Origin: Ustulina deusta
Taxonomy: Eukaryota > Ascomycota > Sordariomycetes > Xylariales > Xylariaceae
Direction: 5' to 3'
Assembly (NCBI GenBank): GCA_023159155.1
Contig: JAJNNX010000063.1
Span: 248,001 to 312,000, forward strand
Length of the DNA stretch: 64,000 nt
Made by a program: the position numbers and the translations under genes. Below the pieces are notes generated by a model that was given only the letters and a program-made list of their open reading frames with translations, was not told the DNA's origin and did not search any database. Positions 35,320 to 47,400 of the stretch are shown here, piece by piece. How positions within the stretch are numbered: the stretch's first letter is position 1; each line of letters starts with the position of its first letter.

Positions 35320-37927
35320 ATGACATTACCTTCATCAACACACCCGCACCAACAATTGGGTTCTACAAACACCGTATACCATGGTTATATGCATACTCCA
35401 GACGCGAGCGCCGACCGCCGACCTCAGCTCACCCCCATACCCCGTTTGATGGGCGGATCCTTCAAACTGCATGCACAGGCGCTCGACGGCTATGTCGACG
35501 ACCCTGAGGCTTCCTCAAATGTGTCAAACCCCTCGATGACATCCCAGGCTTTGGTCAGAGATGTTCACACCTCGGACAATTTCTATCTTACCTCGCAGGA
35601 GGAGTGGAGTCAACTATCCTTGAAGCAATCAAGACAACCGTTCGAGGACTCCAGGAACCCGCCTCCACTGGCCAACATCGCTGAAGACTTGACCTCAGAG
35701 ACTGCTGATTTCGAGGCAGCTGCAGAGGGCAGCGATTTCAGGTCTGATAGCCTATCTATAGAACCTTCGAGTGCCCGCTCCTCAGTTCAAGCAGGTTCCA
35801 CAGAACCCTCTTCATTATCATATGGAACCGCTATGGACGGGGGATATATCCCCCGGAACCAAGCAGCCTCCACTTTCTACAAATACGCTAAACCGGTGGG
35901 CAGAGATCTTATTCAAGAAGATGACGATATTCAGTCTATTAGCTCAATTCCCGACGACATTGCATCCTCGGCCGAATCTAGCTCAACTATGCCGGACTAT
36001 CGGCAAGCCGCAGTCAACTACTTAGTGAAGAAATTTACCGACGACTCAGAGCTGTTAGCTCTATACCGAGACGCAACTAAACGCATGGACGAATCTAGGT
36101 TCCTGCGGAATCACAGGGGTTTGTTGAAGAGGTACTTCCTCGACCTACAATCTGAAGGACACACTCCGTCCCAGAAGCTCGCCGTTAGATTCTTGCGATT
36201 GCGGAGCGAGAGAATTCGCATCTCGTCCATGATCCGACGAATAGTAATGCCTTCAAACAACACCATTTTAGAAAAGGCCAGCATCATGCTTCAGCAAGAG
36301 AATGACAAATTATTCTTACTTGATCGGTGGTTAGGCCAACAAGACTCTACGGAAATCGTCGAAGAGGGCGCGGATACTGCTAGTGATAATAGCAACGATA
36401 GTGATGACGACTCAGACACTAGCAACGGCGCAGTTGTGGCTCAGATGAACCATGATTGGACGTTGTCCAAGTTAGAAGCAACCGCTGAGTTCCTTATTAC
36501 AGGGCGACCATTCAGCCTGTACAAAGAGAATCTCCGTAGGTTCCTGCATCCTGGTCCTGAGGCCTGTCACTTGCAGGGGAATTTGCAAAAAAACGTTGCT
36601 CAAACCAGTACTAGCATGCTCGAACAATCATCTAGAAATATGCAAAGAGCGGTGCTGGAGCCTGTCGTACATGCACCGACCACTTCAAATGCAGATGCGA
36701 AGCAGTCGACAGAGCAGTCAGCTTGCAGAAAAAATACTTGGAAAGCGACTTACCTCTCCCGGTGTCTCTCCTGGCTAAGAAGCATTACCATGCCAAAGTT
36801 GAAAGTGGGACATCGTCGAATTGAGTGGAAATGCGTAAGTTCCATCTTTCCTCGCGCACCTGAGCTTGGCTGGAAACAACCAGTCTAGAGCCCTTGGCAT
36901 TTAACCATCCTTCTATTTGTTCACGGATACACAAACTAATACTAACAAGTAACAGGACTGTGGAGCGGATTTATACGCCGATTTCCCCAACGGTGGAGAA
37001 CAACTCGATAACTTGGTATTCTCGTTACAGAACCCTGGGCAAACAAACACTAACCAAGCTTCCAACATTCCTCTTGGGCGCTTGAACACATTTACTCCTA
37101 ATTCTTTAGAGAACACTCCAAAAGGGAGTGCCAACAGGATAGAAAACCACATGGGTAATCTCATGAAACGATACCCCATAGCTACAACAAGCTCCAGTAT
37201 TTCTTCTCGAGTCGGCATGGACCGGCCAAGGTTCATAGCCCTTTGTGTCAACACAGGAGGCATCTACAAGACCTTGGCAGAGATTGACACTTCTAGCATG
37301 ACGTCTGACGCGGCCGCTTTTTCCATAATGAAGGATGAGTATTTCAAGACACGAGGTCTGCGCTCCCGGTTTAAGCTCCTGATCAAGGCAACCACCATCG
37401 AGTTTGTCCAAGTAAGTTATGCACCCTTAACAAGCAGTCGTACTGAAAAGTGGCTGAGAGCCTCCTAGTTTACGCTCTGGAATCGCCGAGGCGCCTACAT
37501 CTCCGTCTGCAATCGACCAAACTGCATCCCTCCGGAAGATTCCGATGACTACGAATACTTTCCCAAACCGCTTAGGCCGCTCTTGCCAATGCCAGCAGAG
37601 ATCTTCATCCACTACCTCGAGCATGGTGAAGGAGATTTGAACCCCATACGAAATGACTGGCTTCCACGTTTGCCTAAGCGGTTGGACAAGCGAGTAATTG
37701 ACAGCAATGAGTCGTGCTTCGGGTGGGGTATACACATTATCGAAGGACCGAACCGCGAGGTGATATTCTGGATTGCCATCCTGACCATTCTGGCGAGCGT
37801 GTTGATTAGTGTGCTCTGGTCAACTCTTCAGAATGATGTCCAAGGAGGGGCCGGGTTGGGGGCTCTCATCGTGGCTCTTCCACCAGCGATCTTAACTGCG
37901 TTTTTGTTTAGGTTAGAGGGAATATAA
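35320..37927 (+). CDS. Fungal-specific hypothetical membrane protein, three exons, 809 aa
   Basis: Exons 35320-36834, 36956-37411 and 37469-37927 join in frame. Residues 1-220 are low-complexity Ser/Asp/Glu-rich and likely disordered. About 230-310 form a conserved helical block (YLVKKFTDDSELLALYRDAT). About 350-370 is acidic. Residues 500-515 carry IEWKC-DCGADLYADF, with a Cys-x-Cys split by intron 1. Two membrane segments lie at about 755-774 and 785-803, near the C terminus. This matches my memory of an expanded Pezizomycotina family with a W-x-C-x-C-G-x-x-L-Y motif; no function is known to me. No in-frame stops and normal codon use: it has escaped RIP. The start is uncertain: Met24 or a missing upstream exon are possible. 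Confidence 0.85.
36835..36955 (+). other. Intron 1 of the 809-aa gene
   Basis: GTAAGT donor, TACTAAC branch site at 36940-36946 and CAG acceptor, 121 nt, phase 0 between Cys505 and Asp506. Translation stops within the intron if it is not removed. Confidence 0.85.
37412..37468 (+). other. Intron 2 of the 809-aa gene
   Basis: GTAAGT donor, TAG acceptor, 57 nt, phase 0. The unspliced frame ends at the TAG that forms the acceptor, so splicing is required to reach the membrane segments in exon 3. Confidence 0.85.
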
Positions 37928-37991
37928 CCGGCTACTTGGGTAGGACTTAGTTTCCCTTACCCAAGACTAGAAAGCTGAATAGAAACTCACG

Positions 37992-38339
37992 TGTAACACC
38001 CTAGCCTCGCACGGACCGCTAACCCCTTTATAAAAGGGTTAGCGGGACGCGCTCGAGGCGAAGAGATTCCTCTCCTCTTCACCACTCTTTTCGTGTTGCT
38101 TCGACGGGTAGCACGAAGCGTTTGGTCTAGGTTATGTGTAGTATTGGTTATCTCCTCTGCAAACGGGCACGGGAGGTTTTCCCAATATCGCGTATTTCTA
38201 GCTACATATTTGGTTCGACTTCGAGGCTCCCGGCCAGCCGATCCAAGCGCGTACTGGAAGTACGGCAAATGCACCCTCCTACCTGCCGCTACAGACCATG
38301 CCGGCGAGGCAAGGCCTGTAGCCAAAGGAAAAAAGAACA
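37992..38339. mobile_element. Probable Gypsy-type solo LTR
   Basis: Runs from TGTAACACCC to GAACA, 348 bases, with the TG...CA ends of an LTR; TGTAACACCC is a common start in Ty3/Gypsy LTRs. It contains TATAAAAGGG and a palindrome at 38016-38045. It starts 64 bases after the stop codon of the intact gene, so it may affect that gene's 3' end. No target duplication is visible (flanks CTCAC and TTGTT), and either orientation is possible. The several open frames inside are not genes. Confidence 0.5.
38016..38045. repeat. 30-bp near-perfect palindrome
   Basis: CCGCTAACCCCTTT / ATAAAAGGGTTAGCGG can fold into a stem of about 13 bp with one unpaired base. It lies at the head of the LTR candidate and overlaps its TATA-like box. 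Confidence 0.7.
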
Positions 38340-38344
38340 TTGTT

Positions 38345-38441
38345 GAGCATGAGTTTGGGCGGCTGATAGGCCTGGCTTGGTTCGCGCGGTATTCGGCCCT
38401 TCGGCGTACCGGCTAAGCCAGTCCTATCGAGGCTCATGCTC
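38345..38441. repeat. 97-bp imperfect inverted repeat
   Basis: GAGCATGAG (38345-38353) pairs with CTCATGCTC (38433-38441). Inside, GATAGGCCTGGCTT pairs with AAGCCAGTCCTATC with one mismatch, and the centre (CGGCCCTTCGGCG) can close the hairpin. It could be a MITE-like element, a structured RNA, or the end of the preceding LTR element. No duplicated target was seen. Confidence 0.6.
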
Positions 38442-39300
38442 CCCCAATATATGCGTTCCTAAACCCTTTTGGGTAGTGCCTGTTGAGTGCATAGATGGGT
38501 TGTGTCTCGTCATCCCCACGAGTTTTTGGACGTTCGACCAAATTCGGCATCCTCTCAACCACATCAGATATTCCGGGGATAAAAATCTGAACTCGATCGG
38601 CACCTAAACCATTGTTCCTGGCATAGACAGGTAGCGCAAGACCGAGGTCAGTCCAGGTTGGTGTAGCAACTTTTATAGCGCAATGCCGGGGTTCTGACTG
38701 CTCTACTATTGTCTTGGTGCGAGCGACTTGGTGGGATCAGGGTCCAGATGCCGGGATGGCTCAGAGCGAGAACTTATCCTCGGAAAGAACCTTGAGAGTT
38801 CTTCAAAAGCTTCGGCGAGAGATGGTGGGTCATCTCATCGACGGCCGGGTCATCATCGAGCTCGATGGCTACTTCGAGGCAGTATCGACTAATCCTTGAA
38901 CTGCTTCAAGGCAGCCGCATGCGCAGCCTTCCGCCAAAGCTCAGTATAGGAGAGGTCTTGATTTAAGGTAGCGCTGAATTCGTTGAGAGCGTAGCGAGCC
39001 TTTGTAAGAGCTTGTTGATCACTCCATAACGAGATCGCGTCGACTCGATTCGCCCCGACCTGGTGGCGGATATTGTCGAGGGCATAGTGCTCTCGGGGTA
39101 GGTGAAGATCTCGGCTTTGAACAGGAGCTTGTATTCTTTGGCGGCTTCTTGGTAATGTGTTGGTTCTTGGGCATGTAGCTTCAGGGTGGTGGGAACCGTT
39201 TCAGGGGCTCTTAGATATTAAGTTGACGGGTGGTGTTCATCTCCGCGCCCAAGTTCTTTTCGGGTTCGATATTGATGGCGCCGAGGCTGGGCTATTAGTA
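38437..39300 (-). pseudogene. Broken minus-strand gene, unknown family
   Basis: Several open minus-strand segments line up. From about 39160 to 38890 coding-like sequence runs with one frame change (…TYPxE / HYALDNIRHQVGANRVDAIS … LWRKAAHAAALKQFK). Next, 38880-38775 reads EVAIELDDDPAVDEMTHHLS. From 38722 to 38438 about 90 codons stay fully open (…IFIPGISDVVERMPN…LNRHYPKGFRNAYIGGA) to a TGA inside the hairpin. Composition and codon use are normal, so damage is by frameshift and scattered stops, not heavy RIP. I do not recognise the protein. It may be unique to a transposon beside the LTR or an old host gene. Short introns could explain some breaks. Confidence 0.45.
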
Positions 39301-39906
39301 GTGTGTTAGACTGAAGCTATTAATAGTATATAGAAAGTAAATAATAGGATGCCGTTCTATCTTCTAGGATGCTGGCTTTAGCCTTTTGATTCTTGGATTC
39401 GGTCAGAGCAGGCAGGCGTATGAGCTATCACATTATTGGAGAAGGATATGATCTCGGCACAATTATAAACTTGATCCCTGTGCAAATGTATGAATGACCT
39501 GTGAAGAGTGTGCCCAAGGATTCGAGCCGTAAAATAGTGTGTCGCCTAGGATTAGTGCATTCTTGGGGCGAATTGTGGTCGTGGTAAGTCTGGTTGTGAG
39601 ATGTTGGTCATAATGAGTTACCTAAATGCGAGGTGCGTCCCTTGTCGGCAATGATACGCGCTGAATGGAAAATTTTAATAGGATTGATCTCTGTTGGGTG
39701 ATACAGGTACCGGTAGTGGCGTTGAAACAGGGCTGCGGAAGATGGCTCGAGTGCAGTTCTCCTACTAGCTGGTTCCCTCGAAGCGCTTCAATGTTACCTC
39801 TGTATCCCGTCCTATCACATGTTACCTTTTGGGTTTCTTGTTCATCCGCCTAAATTAAACATTAACCCACCTAGGCGCGACCCGACACGGCTTCAAGGGG
39901 TCGCAT
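39301..39906. other. Normal-composition DNA, no gene recognised
   Basis: Only short open frames on both strands and no repeat ends. It could hold 5' sequence of either neighbouring gene remnant. Confidence 0.45.
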
Positions 39907-40440
39907 ATGTATACTGCACATCCATCCGCATCGCCATTACCACTGCAGCGGTTTATCCATCAGCTTTGCCGTGCCGTCATCTGGGTGCAAGCACAAGCAG
40001 CAGAAATTGCTGGAATATGTGGAGATAGATACACTCTATCCCTCGACTATATGTACCACCAGATTCCCCCGGACCCTTGGTCCTTGATTTCTCTCCTTCG
40101 ATCATCCTGAATACAACACTTATTCTGCTTACTTGTATGCGTATCCACTTATTCTAACAGAAATCTAGCCACACTCCTTGTCAACTTGCTCGTCCCAAAA
40201 TCACCATCCACCACTCCTGCACCCGCTGTCCCCGAGTAAAGTTCCTATGGCAGCCTGAATACTAATTACAATCGTTCTGGCCATAGCTTTTCCTTTAGAA
40301 TCTCCGAGAAGGGCATACAGGAATTAATCGACGCCCACACTGAGACCCTCGTGTCTCCCCGTGAACTTGGACCTCCAGATCTCGTCCATCTTCTCAAGCA
40401 GAACCTAAGAAATGCCGGGAAGCAGGTCTATTTACCCATG
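39907..40440 (+). pseudogene. Gene fragment, unknown family
   Basis: An open frame from 39907 (about 67 codons) is followed after 60 bases by a second one. The second (40165-40440) reads LLVNLLVPKSPSTTPAPAVP, then a TAA in place of a probable CAA, then FRISEKGIQELIDAHTETLV and HLLKQNLRNAGKQ. TTCTAACAG at 40152-40160 could be a splice acceptor and GTCTAT at 40426 a donor. The fragment stops before the AT-rich block, so the 3' part may have been destroyed by RIP. No family recognised. Confidence 0.4.
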
Positions 40441-40569
40441 CTCTGTATTGAATTTTGTTTTGAGTCACTTTCTCCTACATCAACACTCTAAGACAAACCA
40501 CCCCCCCTAAAAAGCCGCCTCAAAACGCGAGATTAAAGAATTGAAGCAAATTACACCAGACACCATTAT

Positions 40570-40740
40570 CTAGCAATCTTCTAACCCCTCACCTTCAGAG
40601 TCAGGATTATGGACTATAATACATTCCTCTACTTCATCGTCGCTTTCAGAGTTTAATTCGATTACGTTCTGGTCAACTTCTAGTATATGCTTGGCGGCTC
40701 TTTAACACATTTGTATTGTAGGCTGTTTACGTGTTCTATC
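40570..40740 (-). pseudogene. Acidic C-terminal tail of a transposase-like protein
   Basis: Minus strand: RTRKQPTIQMC, stop, RAAKHILEVDQNVIELNSES, then an acidic stretch (DDEVEECIIVHNPDSEGEG) to a TAG. A basic segment followed by an acidic tail is common at the C terminus of fungal pogo/Fot1-type transposases. That assignment is a guess. The upstream part should lie in the RIPped block above 40740, where nothing is readable. Confidence 0.3.
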
Positions 40741-42639
40741 GAAGCAGAGGAATTTAGGAGCAGGATATTTGCAATTTTTTTAAAATTAGCTGTATTACTA
40801 AGTTCCCATAAGATCCAGAGCCGTTCCTAATAGTGTTGCTCTTGCAAAAATATACCTAGTTTTTCGTTTAAGAGATATATTAAGTATAACTAGCCTTACG
40901 CCCAAGGTTATAGGACATAGGTTATAGCATACTTATTTGTTAGTATAGATATATTGTAAAAGTATTGGATATTTATAGTAAATTTATAACTAAAAACCTA
41001 GTTAAAACAACTATAAATAATATTAAAAAGTAATACTATTAGCCTAAAGTTATTATTAAAAAGTTCTACTATCTATTTTGAACTATTTCCTAGACAAAAT
41101 TTTTTATTTTTTTTAAATTTTTTATTAAACATTATATTTTAATAAAATAAAATTTTTGCTAAAGTTTTTAAGCAGATTATAAAAAATATTATAAGTAATT
41201 TGCTAATTTAAATATAAAAATTTCTATTTAGGTTAAAATAGGACTTTAAAAGCAATAATTTAAAGCTAACCCGAAATTATATATTATTAATTTAAAAAGC
41301 GCCTAAAAAAAAAAGTTAAAACTTTTCGAACATATTTATACTATTTAAATAAGCTAGGTCTAAAAAAATAATTGTTTTAATTATTTATAAAATAAAAAAT
41401 ATTATTAACAAAAATAAATTATATTAGTTTTATATGCTTAATTTATAAAATAAACAAATATAATATAATTTTAAAAAAAAATCTAATTATATAATTAATA
41501 AACTATTTTTAAAAATATAAAACAAAAAAAAATTAATAAGTTTTAAAACATAGCTTGCTACTATATAATAAAGCTTTAATATAAACAATAATTTATATTA
41601 GTATTTTTTTACTAGTATTAAAAAAAATCTTTATTTAATAATAATTAATAAAAATAAAATTTTAATAAATAATTTTAAAACTATAAAAAATACTTAAAAA
41701 ATATTTAATTTTAATTTTAATTTATTTTTATTATTATAATTACTATAATAGACCTTAATATAAAAATATATTTTAAAAATATAAATATAAATATAAAATT
41801 ATACTATTGTATAGTAAATATTAGCTAAAAAGATATAACAAAAAGGGTAAAAAGCTAAACCTGCCTTATACTAGTCTAGCTATAGCTTGTGCTACGCTTA
41901 AAAAGTATTAATTATAAATTAGTACCTAATATAAACTTTTTAATACCTTACAAAAAAATAAATAATAAAAATAAAAAAAGTTTTTTATAATAGTAAATAT
42001 AATCTTTTTAAAATTTTATAATAATTAAAAGCTTATATGCTATTTTATATTGCTTAATATGTTTAAAAAATATAATAGTAATTTTATAGCTCTAGCAAAC
42101 AGCTTAGCTAATTAAAGTTTGCAAGTATATTATATATATTTAAACAAATATTTTTTAAATATATTTTAATATATAAAGCAAACATAAAACTAATCTATAT
42201 TAGCTAACTTATTTAAGTTAGTAATTTTTAGTTATAAAAACCTAAAATATATTTAATGTTTGTTTTATTTAAAAAACTTTTAAATATTATTTAAAATAAA
42301 ATTAAAAAAGCAATAAGTACTATATTAATAATTTTAAACAAAATAAAAAATAATATAAAATATATTAATGCTAAACTATAAAAAAAACTATAAAAAAGCA
42401 TAAAAAATAAAAATAAAGCTAAAATAGCTATAAAAAAAGCAACTAAAATAAATAGAATAGTTATAGCTATAATAAAAAAGATTAAAAGTAATAAAACATA
42501 GAGCTGCATAGCTTTTATACTTTTATATACTGCAATAGTATCTTAAGGCCTAGCAGCAAATATATATAATATATAGAGCTTTATTATAACTTTTAATTTT
42601 ATGCTTATTTAATTTATAATATAAACCTAAAGAAATATG
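40741..42639. repeat. AT-rich RIP-degraded block
   Basis: Severely TA-rich. The 72-codon minus-strand frame at 42291-42509 is a low-complexity hydrophobic artefact of A/T codons. No fossil gene could be read. Confidence 0.75.
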
Positions 42640-44460
42640 TTTAATTTAGGGCAATTAATTAGTTTTTTAAACGTATGTTCTAAACTTATTTTTGTGGAAT
42701 TTTCTTACTTCGGGGTTGCTTTTTTTGCTAACTATTAGTTTTTTTGGATCTTTTTCGATTTTAAAGCCGGATAAGCTCCTTGCTTTAAATAACGCAATAT
42801 AAACCTGCTGTTTTTTTTAAGTATAAATAAAATTAATAATAATATAGTTAAGCGTTAGATTTTAATTTTTATAAATTAATATAAATTATACTAGGGCTAA
42901 AAAGATTTAAGTTCTGCTTAAAAAGCTAAAAAGTTTTTTATTTTTTAGGGGGTATACGGAGCAATTTATATAAATAGTCTATATTTAGCTATTATAAAAT
43001 CTGATAATTAGCTAGAATTTTTTAGTAATATTTTTTTGTTTTATAAATATTTAGATATGCTTTGTTTGTAATTTTATATAATTGTTATAAATATTATTTT
43101 TTAGTATAGGATCTTGCTATATAGGCATTTTTGGGAAATTTTTAGAATTAAATTTTTTATAGTTATAAATAATACCTTAATTTTTATTGCAAAAGCCTAA
43201 GTTAAAGTTTAGGTTAGTAAAAAAAACAATTAATATATTTTTTTTAAATTTAACTATAGCTTTAAAACAATAATTTTTAAGTAATACTAATAATCTATTA
43301 GGTAAATATTTATAGTATTTTTTAAAATATAAATAATTAAAGTTTATATATAATTCATTTATATAACTAAAAGTATATTTTTTTAATTGAAGTTTATTAA
43401 ATTATATTTAATTATATTTATAAAAATTTTTTTGCTATAAATAGAGTTTTGTTATATTTTTTATTTTATAAGAGTAGTTTATTAATATATTTATATTAGT
43501 ACTAGTTAGAAATTGCTTGATTTAATATTTTTATATAATTTTAATAAAAGTTTTATTGTTTTAATAATAAATAGTTTTAAAATAAAAATAAACAAAATTA
43601 TATAAAACTTAAGCTTTGCTTTTAAATATTTATTTATTTTTATTATAAAAAATATTATATGCTTTGCAAAAATATAACTTTTATAATTAATTATAAATAA
43701 GCTTTTAGCTATATTAAAAATAGTACTAAAAAAGCTTTATAAAAAATAGTTAGTAAAAATTACTAGTAATAATAATCTATACTTTGCTAAAGAGCTTAAA
43801 AAAGCTATAAACTTTTTATATAATAGTATTAAATTATTTAAAATAAAAATTCTTAACTATTATAATATACTAAATTAATAATTATTATTTTAAGCAAAAT
43901 TATTTATATTTCTTAAAATATAATGCTAAATAGCTAAAATAAGAAATTTTATGCTTTAATAATTGCTTAAATAAATATAAGCTTTATTAGTAGGTACTTA
44001 TTATTAATTTTATTAATAACTAAAATATTTATGTTTTTTAATTATTTTTAAACATATTTATTATAAATATTTAATTAGACTATTTCTAATAGTTTCTTAA
44101 AACTACGTATGCTTTAATTAATATATATAAATATAGTAAAACTACTAATATTTAAGGCTAAGATACCTGTTAGTATAATAATATTAACAAATAATTTTTT
44201 ATTATATAAGCGTTTTATAAATATTTTTAGAACAATAGACTTATTATAGCTTATAGAACTAGTATAAAAAATGTTCCGGCTAGAACAAATAATATTAACT
44301 AGTTCGGCCTGCTCTAAGCAAAATATAGGTTCTTTTATAAAAACTATATTATATAACACTAAATTACTTAGAGTAGCAAACAAATACTTGGGGCTAATAG
44401 CACGTACTTTGATATAGGATATTAGGCTCTTTATAAGTAAGATCAAAAAGCATTAAATAT
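42640..44460 (-). pseudogene. PIF1-type DNA helicase fossil
   Basis: Read on the minus strand. From 44446: LEQAELVNIICSSRNIFYTS, where intact family members have the Walker A stretch GSAGCGKST and this copy has SSISYNKSI. Next is VLKIFIKRLYNKKLFVNIII, then LTGILALNISSFTIF (family APTGxAALNxxGxT). At about 44080-43990 comes NKYV-stop-K with NINILVINKIN, matching the Walker B region VLIIDEIS. At 42790-42690 comes VYIALFKARSLSGF…DPKKLIVS, matching the C-terminal VALSRxxSLxGL…FDPKKI block. Order and spacing fit one gene of about 600 residues. In life it would be an ATP-driven 5'-3' helicase; in fungi such genes are often repeated or carried by Helitrons. The middle is too eroded to read. The 110-codon open frame is its N-terminal part. 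Confidence 0.75.
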
Positions 44461-47400
44461 TATTAAAGTTATAACATTAATCGAAAAAATATTAGTTTAA
44501 GTATAGAGCAGCGGTAATTAGCGCAAAAGGTCAAATAGCCCGGCAAGCGCCAGCGCATATAGCTAAAAAACTAATAAAAACCATAGTTTTAGTTGCTTCT
44601 AAGCCTAATTAACTCAGTAGTGAAAGAATTGATTATAGTAATATTAAAGGTCGGCCAATACATACATAGTTATAGGAACGGACAAGACTTTATATTCTCT
44701 AGATCCTACAGTTATATAGCTAAAAGGCATGCTTGTTTCTGCTTTTATACTCGTTTTTTTATTTATATCCTTGCGGCTAGGTAATAACTTTGACAGGAGC
44801 CCTAGCTCAATATGATTGTTAGAAATGTTGGCTAGTTATATAATTCCGTAGGTACAATATATATACTTACTTATAATAAAGCAGATATTATAGTTGTTTT
44901 AAATTTAAAATATTAGCTAAAATAAATATTTATATATTTAAAATTTTTTTTTTTGTTATATAAATAAACGTATTAAAATGCTTATACGCTACTTTTTAAA
45001 AACTACTACCTAGCTAAAAAGTGCTAAAAAAATAGGGTAAGTATTGCTAGTCTAGATTATAGTCTACTACTTTTTTTTCAAATAAATGTCTTGCTAGCAA
45101 AATCTTGCTATGTGTAACTTATAAGGAGTTAGTTACTAGGAAGATTTAAAGCGGTAACAATGTTATCTTAGTGCTAAAAAGACAGCAGCTAGGGGATTAG
45201 TAGTAAATTAATATTTTATAGTAGGCAGCCCTAAAGAATAGTAGAGCGTGCTTCCTATAATTGTTTGGTTAATAATATAGCTATAAATTAATAATTTTAT
45301 ATAGGATTTAATATTTAATAGTTTGTTCTACCTAGGATATATAACTTAACTGCTAAACAAAGCTCTGCTAAATAAAATAGATAAAATAAGTATAGATGTC
45401 TTTTTATATTACTAGCTTAATAGATAACTCTATAACTATTTCTATAGTTAGGTGCAGTAGTAGATAGTAGTGTGTGCACTATAGATCTCTGTTAGTGCAG
45501 AGATAAACTATTAAATAAATAGCCTAAAGCGCGGGGCTAGCACTAGGTTATACTATAATAGCGCTGCAAGGTCTTTCTAAAAAAACATAAGCTTGCACGG
45601 GTCCGGATGCCTATATTCTAAACTTATTAGAATTGTATATATATATACTAAGATATTGCTAATAATAATAAATATTATTAAATATTAAACCTAATTGTTA
45701 TTTTGTTTTAATATAGCACTTATATATTCTTTTTACTGTTTTTTATTTTAGTTAATTTATTTAGTACTGCTGTTTATTTTTGTTAAATGTTTTCCTAATA
45801 TTTAATAAATTGTAAAAAGTGTGTTTATTAGCGTACTAGAACCTACGTGCTTAAAATTAACAAAAAACTATAAAAATATCTAACTATAGCTTAAGCAATA
45901 AGCTTTTTAATAAAATTAACGCTAATAATTTGCTTTTAACTAGGTTAAAGCGCGCTAACCCGAGTAATAATAATAGTATTTAATTTTTAAACAAACGTGC
46001 AAAGTAAGCTTTAACGCATAAGCAGCATGATTTTATTATACGGTCTATTTTAAAGCAGAACTTTGGTTATAATAACTTTTGCTATAAACAAGTATACTAA
46101 TACTTATCTTTTTTCTATATATGTTAGCTAGTACTAAGACTATTTTATCTTATAGGCCTCTGCTATTTGAGCTATTTTTTAAAAAAACAATATTTTTGTT
46201 ATATTTTTTACTAGTACTAATAAATCGTTATGCTACTAAATATATTATTGCTAGATTAATAGTCCTATATTATAAAAAAAAAAAACTAGTGCCTTAGTTA
46301 GAATTTTTTCAGGTTTAATTTTATATTTTATGTTATAAAGGCCCAAGTTTATTTTATTATTCTATAAAAAGGAGGTAAAACTTAGCGTTTAAAGCAAACT
46401 TTATAATAAGTGTTTTAGGTTGCCTCTAACTATAAAATAAATATTTAGTATTGCTTTTAAAAAGCTTAACGCTGCAGGGTTAATTATAAAAAAGCTAAAA
46501 ATAGCAGTAATAAATATTAAAATTACTATTATTATATTACTTTTAATTGCTTTAATAAAAAATTAAATTAATATATTAAAGCATTATAATATTTTTATTA
46601 TTTGTTTAAATTTAACTAAAATTTATAAAAAATAAAAAAATATTTATTAAGTTTTTAAACTTTTTGTTTTATTTAATAAGATCTACTAAATTTATAAATC
46701 TAAAATAATTAAAAATATTAAGTTTATTTTTAAAAATATTTGTTTTATTATTATTAATAAAGCTTATTATATTTTTAAATAAGGTTATTTTTTTTAATTA
46801 AACTATTTTAAAGTTGCTTGTTTTATAAATAAAATTAAAACAAAACATGTTATTTGTTTTATAGCTATAGCTACGTTTTACGTTACTAAAAATATTTGTA
46901 AGGCTTTTAATATTAAAAAATCTAATATGTTTTATATTTTGCTATATTAGCTAAACTTGCAATTTTATATAAAAGCTATAAAAATATAAGAAAAAAAGTT
47001 CTTTTAGTTACTAAAATTTTTTAAAAAGTATAATAGGTTTATTTTAGTTTATATAATAATATAAAAACAAACTAAAAACCTTATAAAAAAGCTATTAAAC
47101 TTGGGCTATAACATAGCTGTTTTTTATGCTAGCTTTTTAATAAAGCAGAAAATTTAAACCTAGAATATATTTATAGCAAGCAATGTTTATATTATAATAG
47201 TTACTATTACTTTTAAAATAAGTATTAATAAAATAAATATTTAAAATATTTTATATTATAATATATTAAGTATAATTAAAAAGTATTTGTAATAAGTTAG
47301 TAAAGCTAGACAAAATAAAAAGCCAAACTTTTATATATTATATTTTTATAAAAATAATTTTTAGTTAAAAAAAAATTTTGCTTAAAATAATTTGTTTTTT

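Noticed and set aside
36894..37411. Frames of 63-116 codons on both strands within the intact gene
   Set aside because: They overlap exon 2 or intron 1 in other frames; the spliced three-exon model explains the region.
37987..38416. Overlapping open frames of 70-117 codons on both strands
   Set aside because: They lie in the LTR-like and hairpin sequence, have no family resemblance and no start context; GC-rich sequence keeps them open.
42291..42509. 72-codon minus-strand hydrophobic frame
   Set aside because: Consists of Phe, Ile, Leu, Tyr codons made of A and T in a RIPped block; not protein-like.
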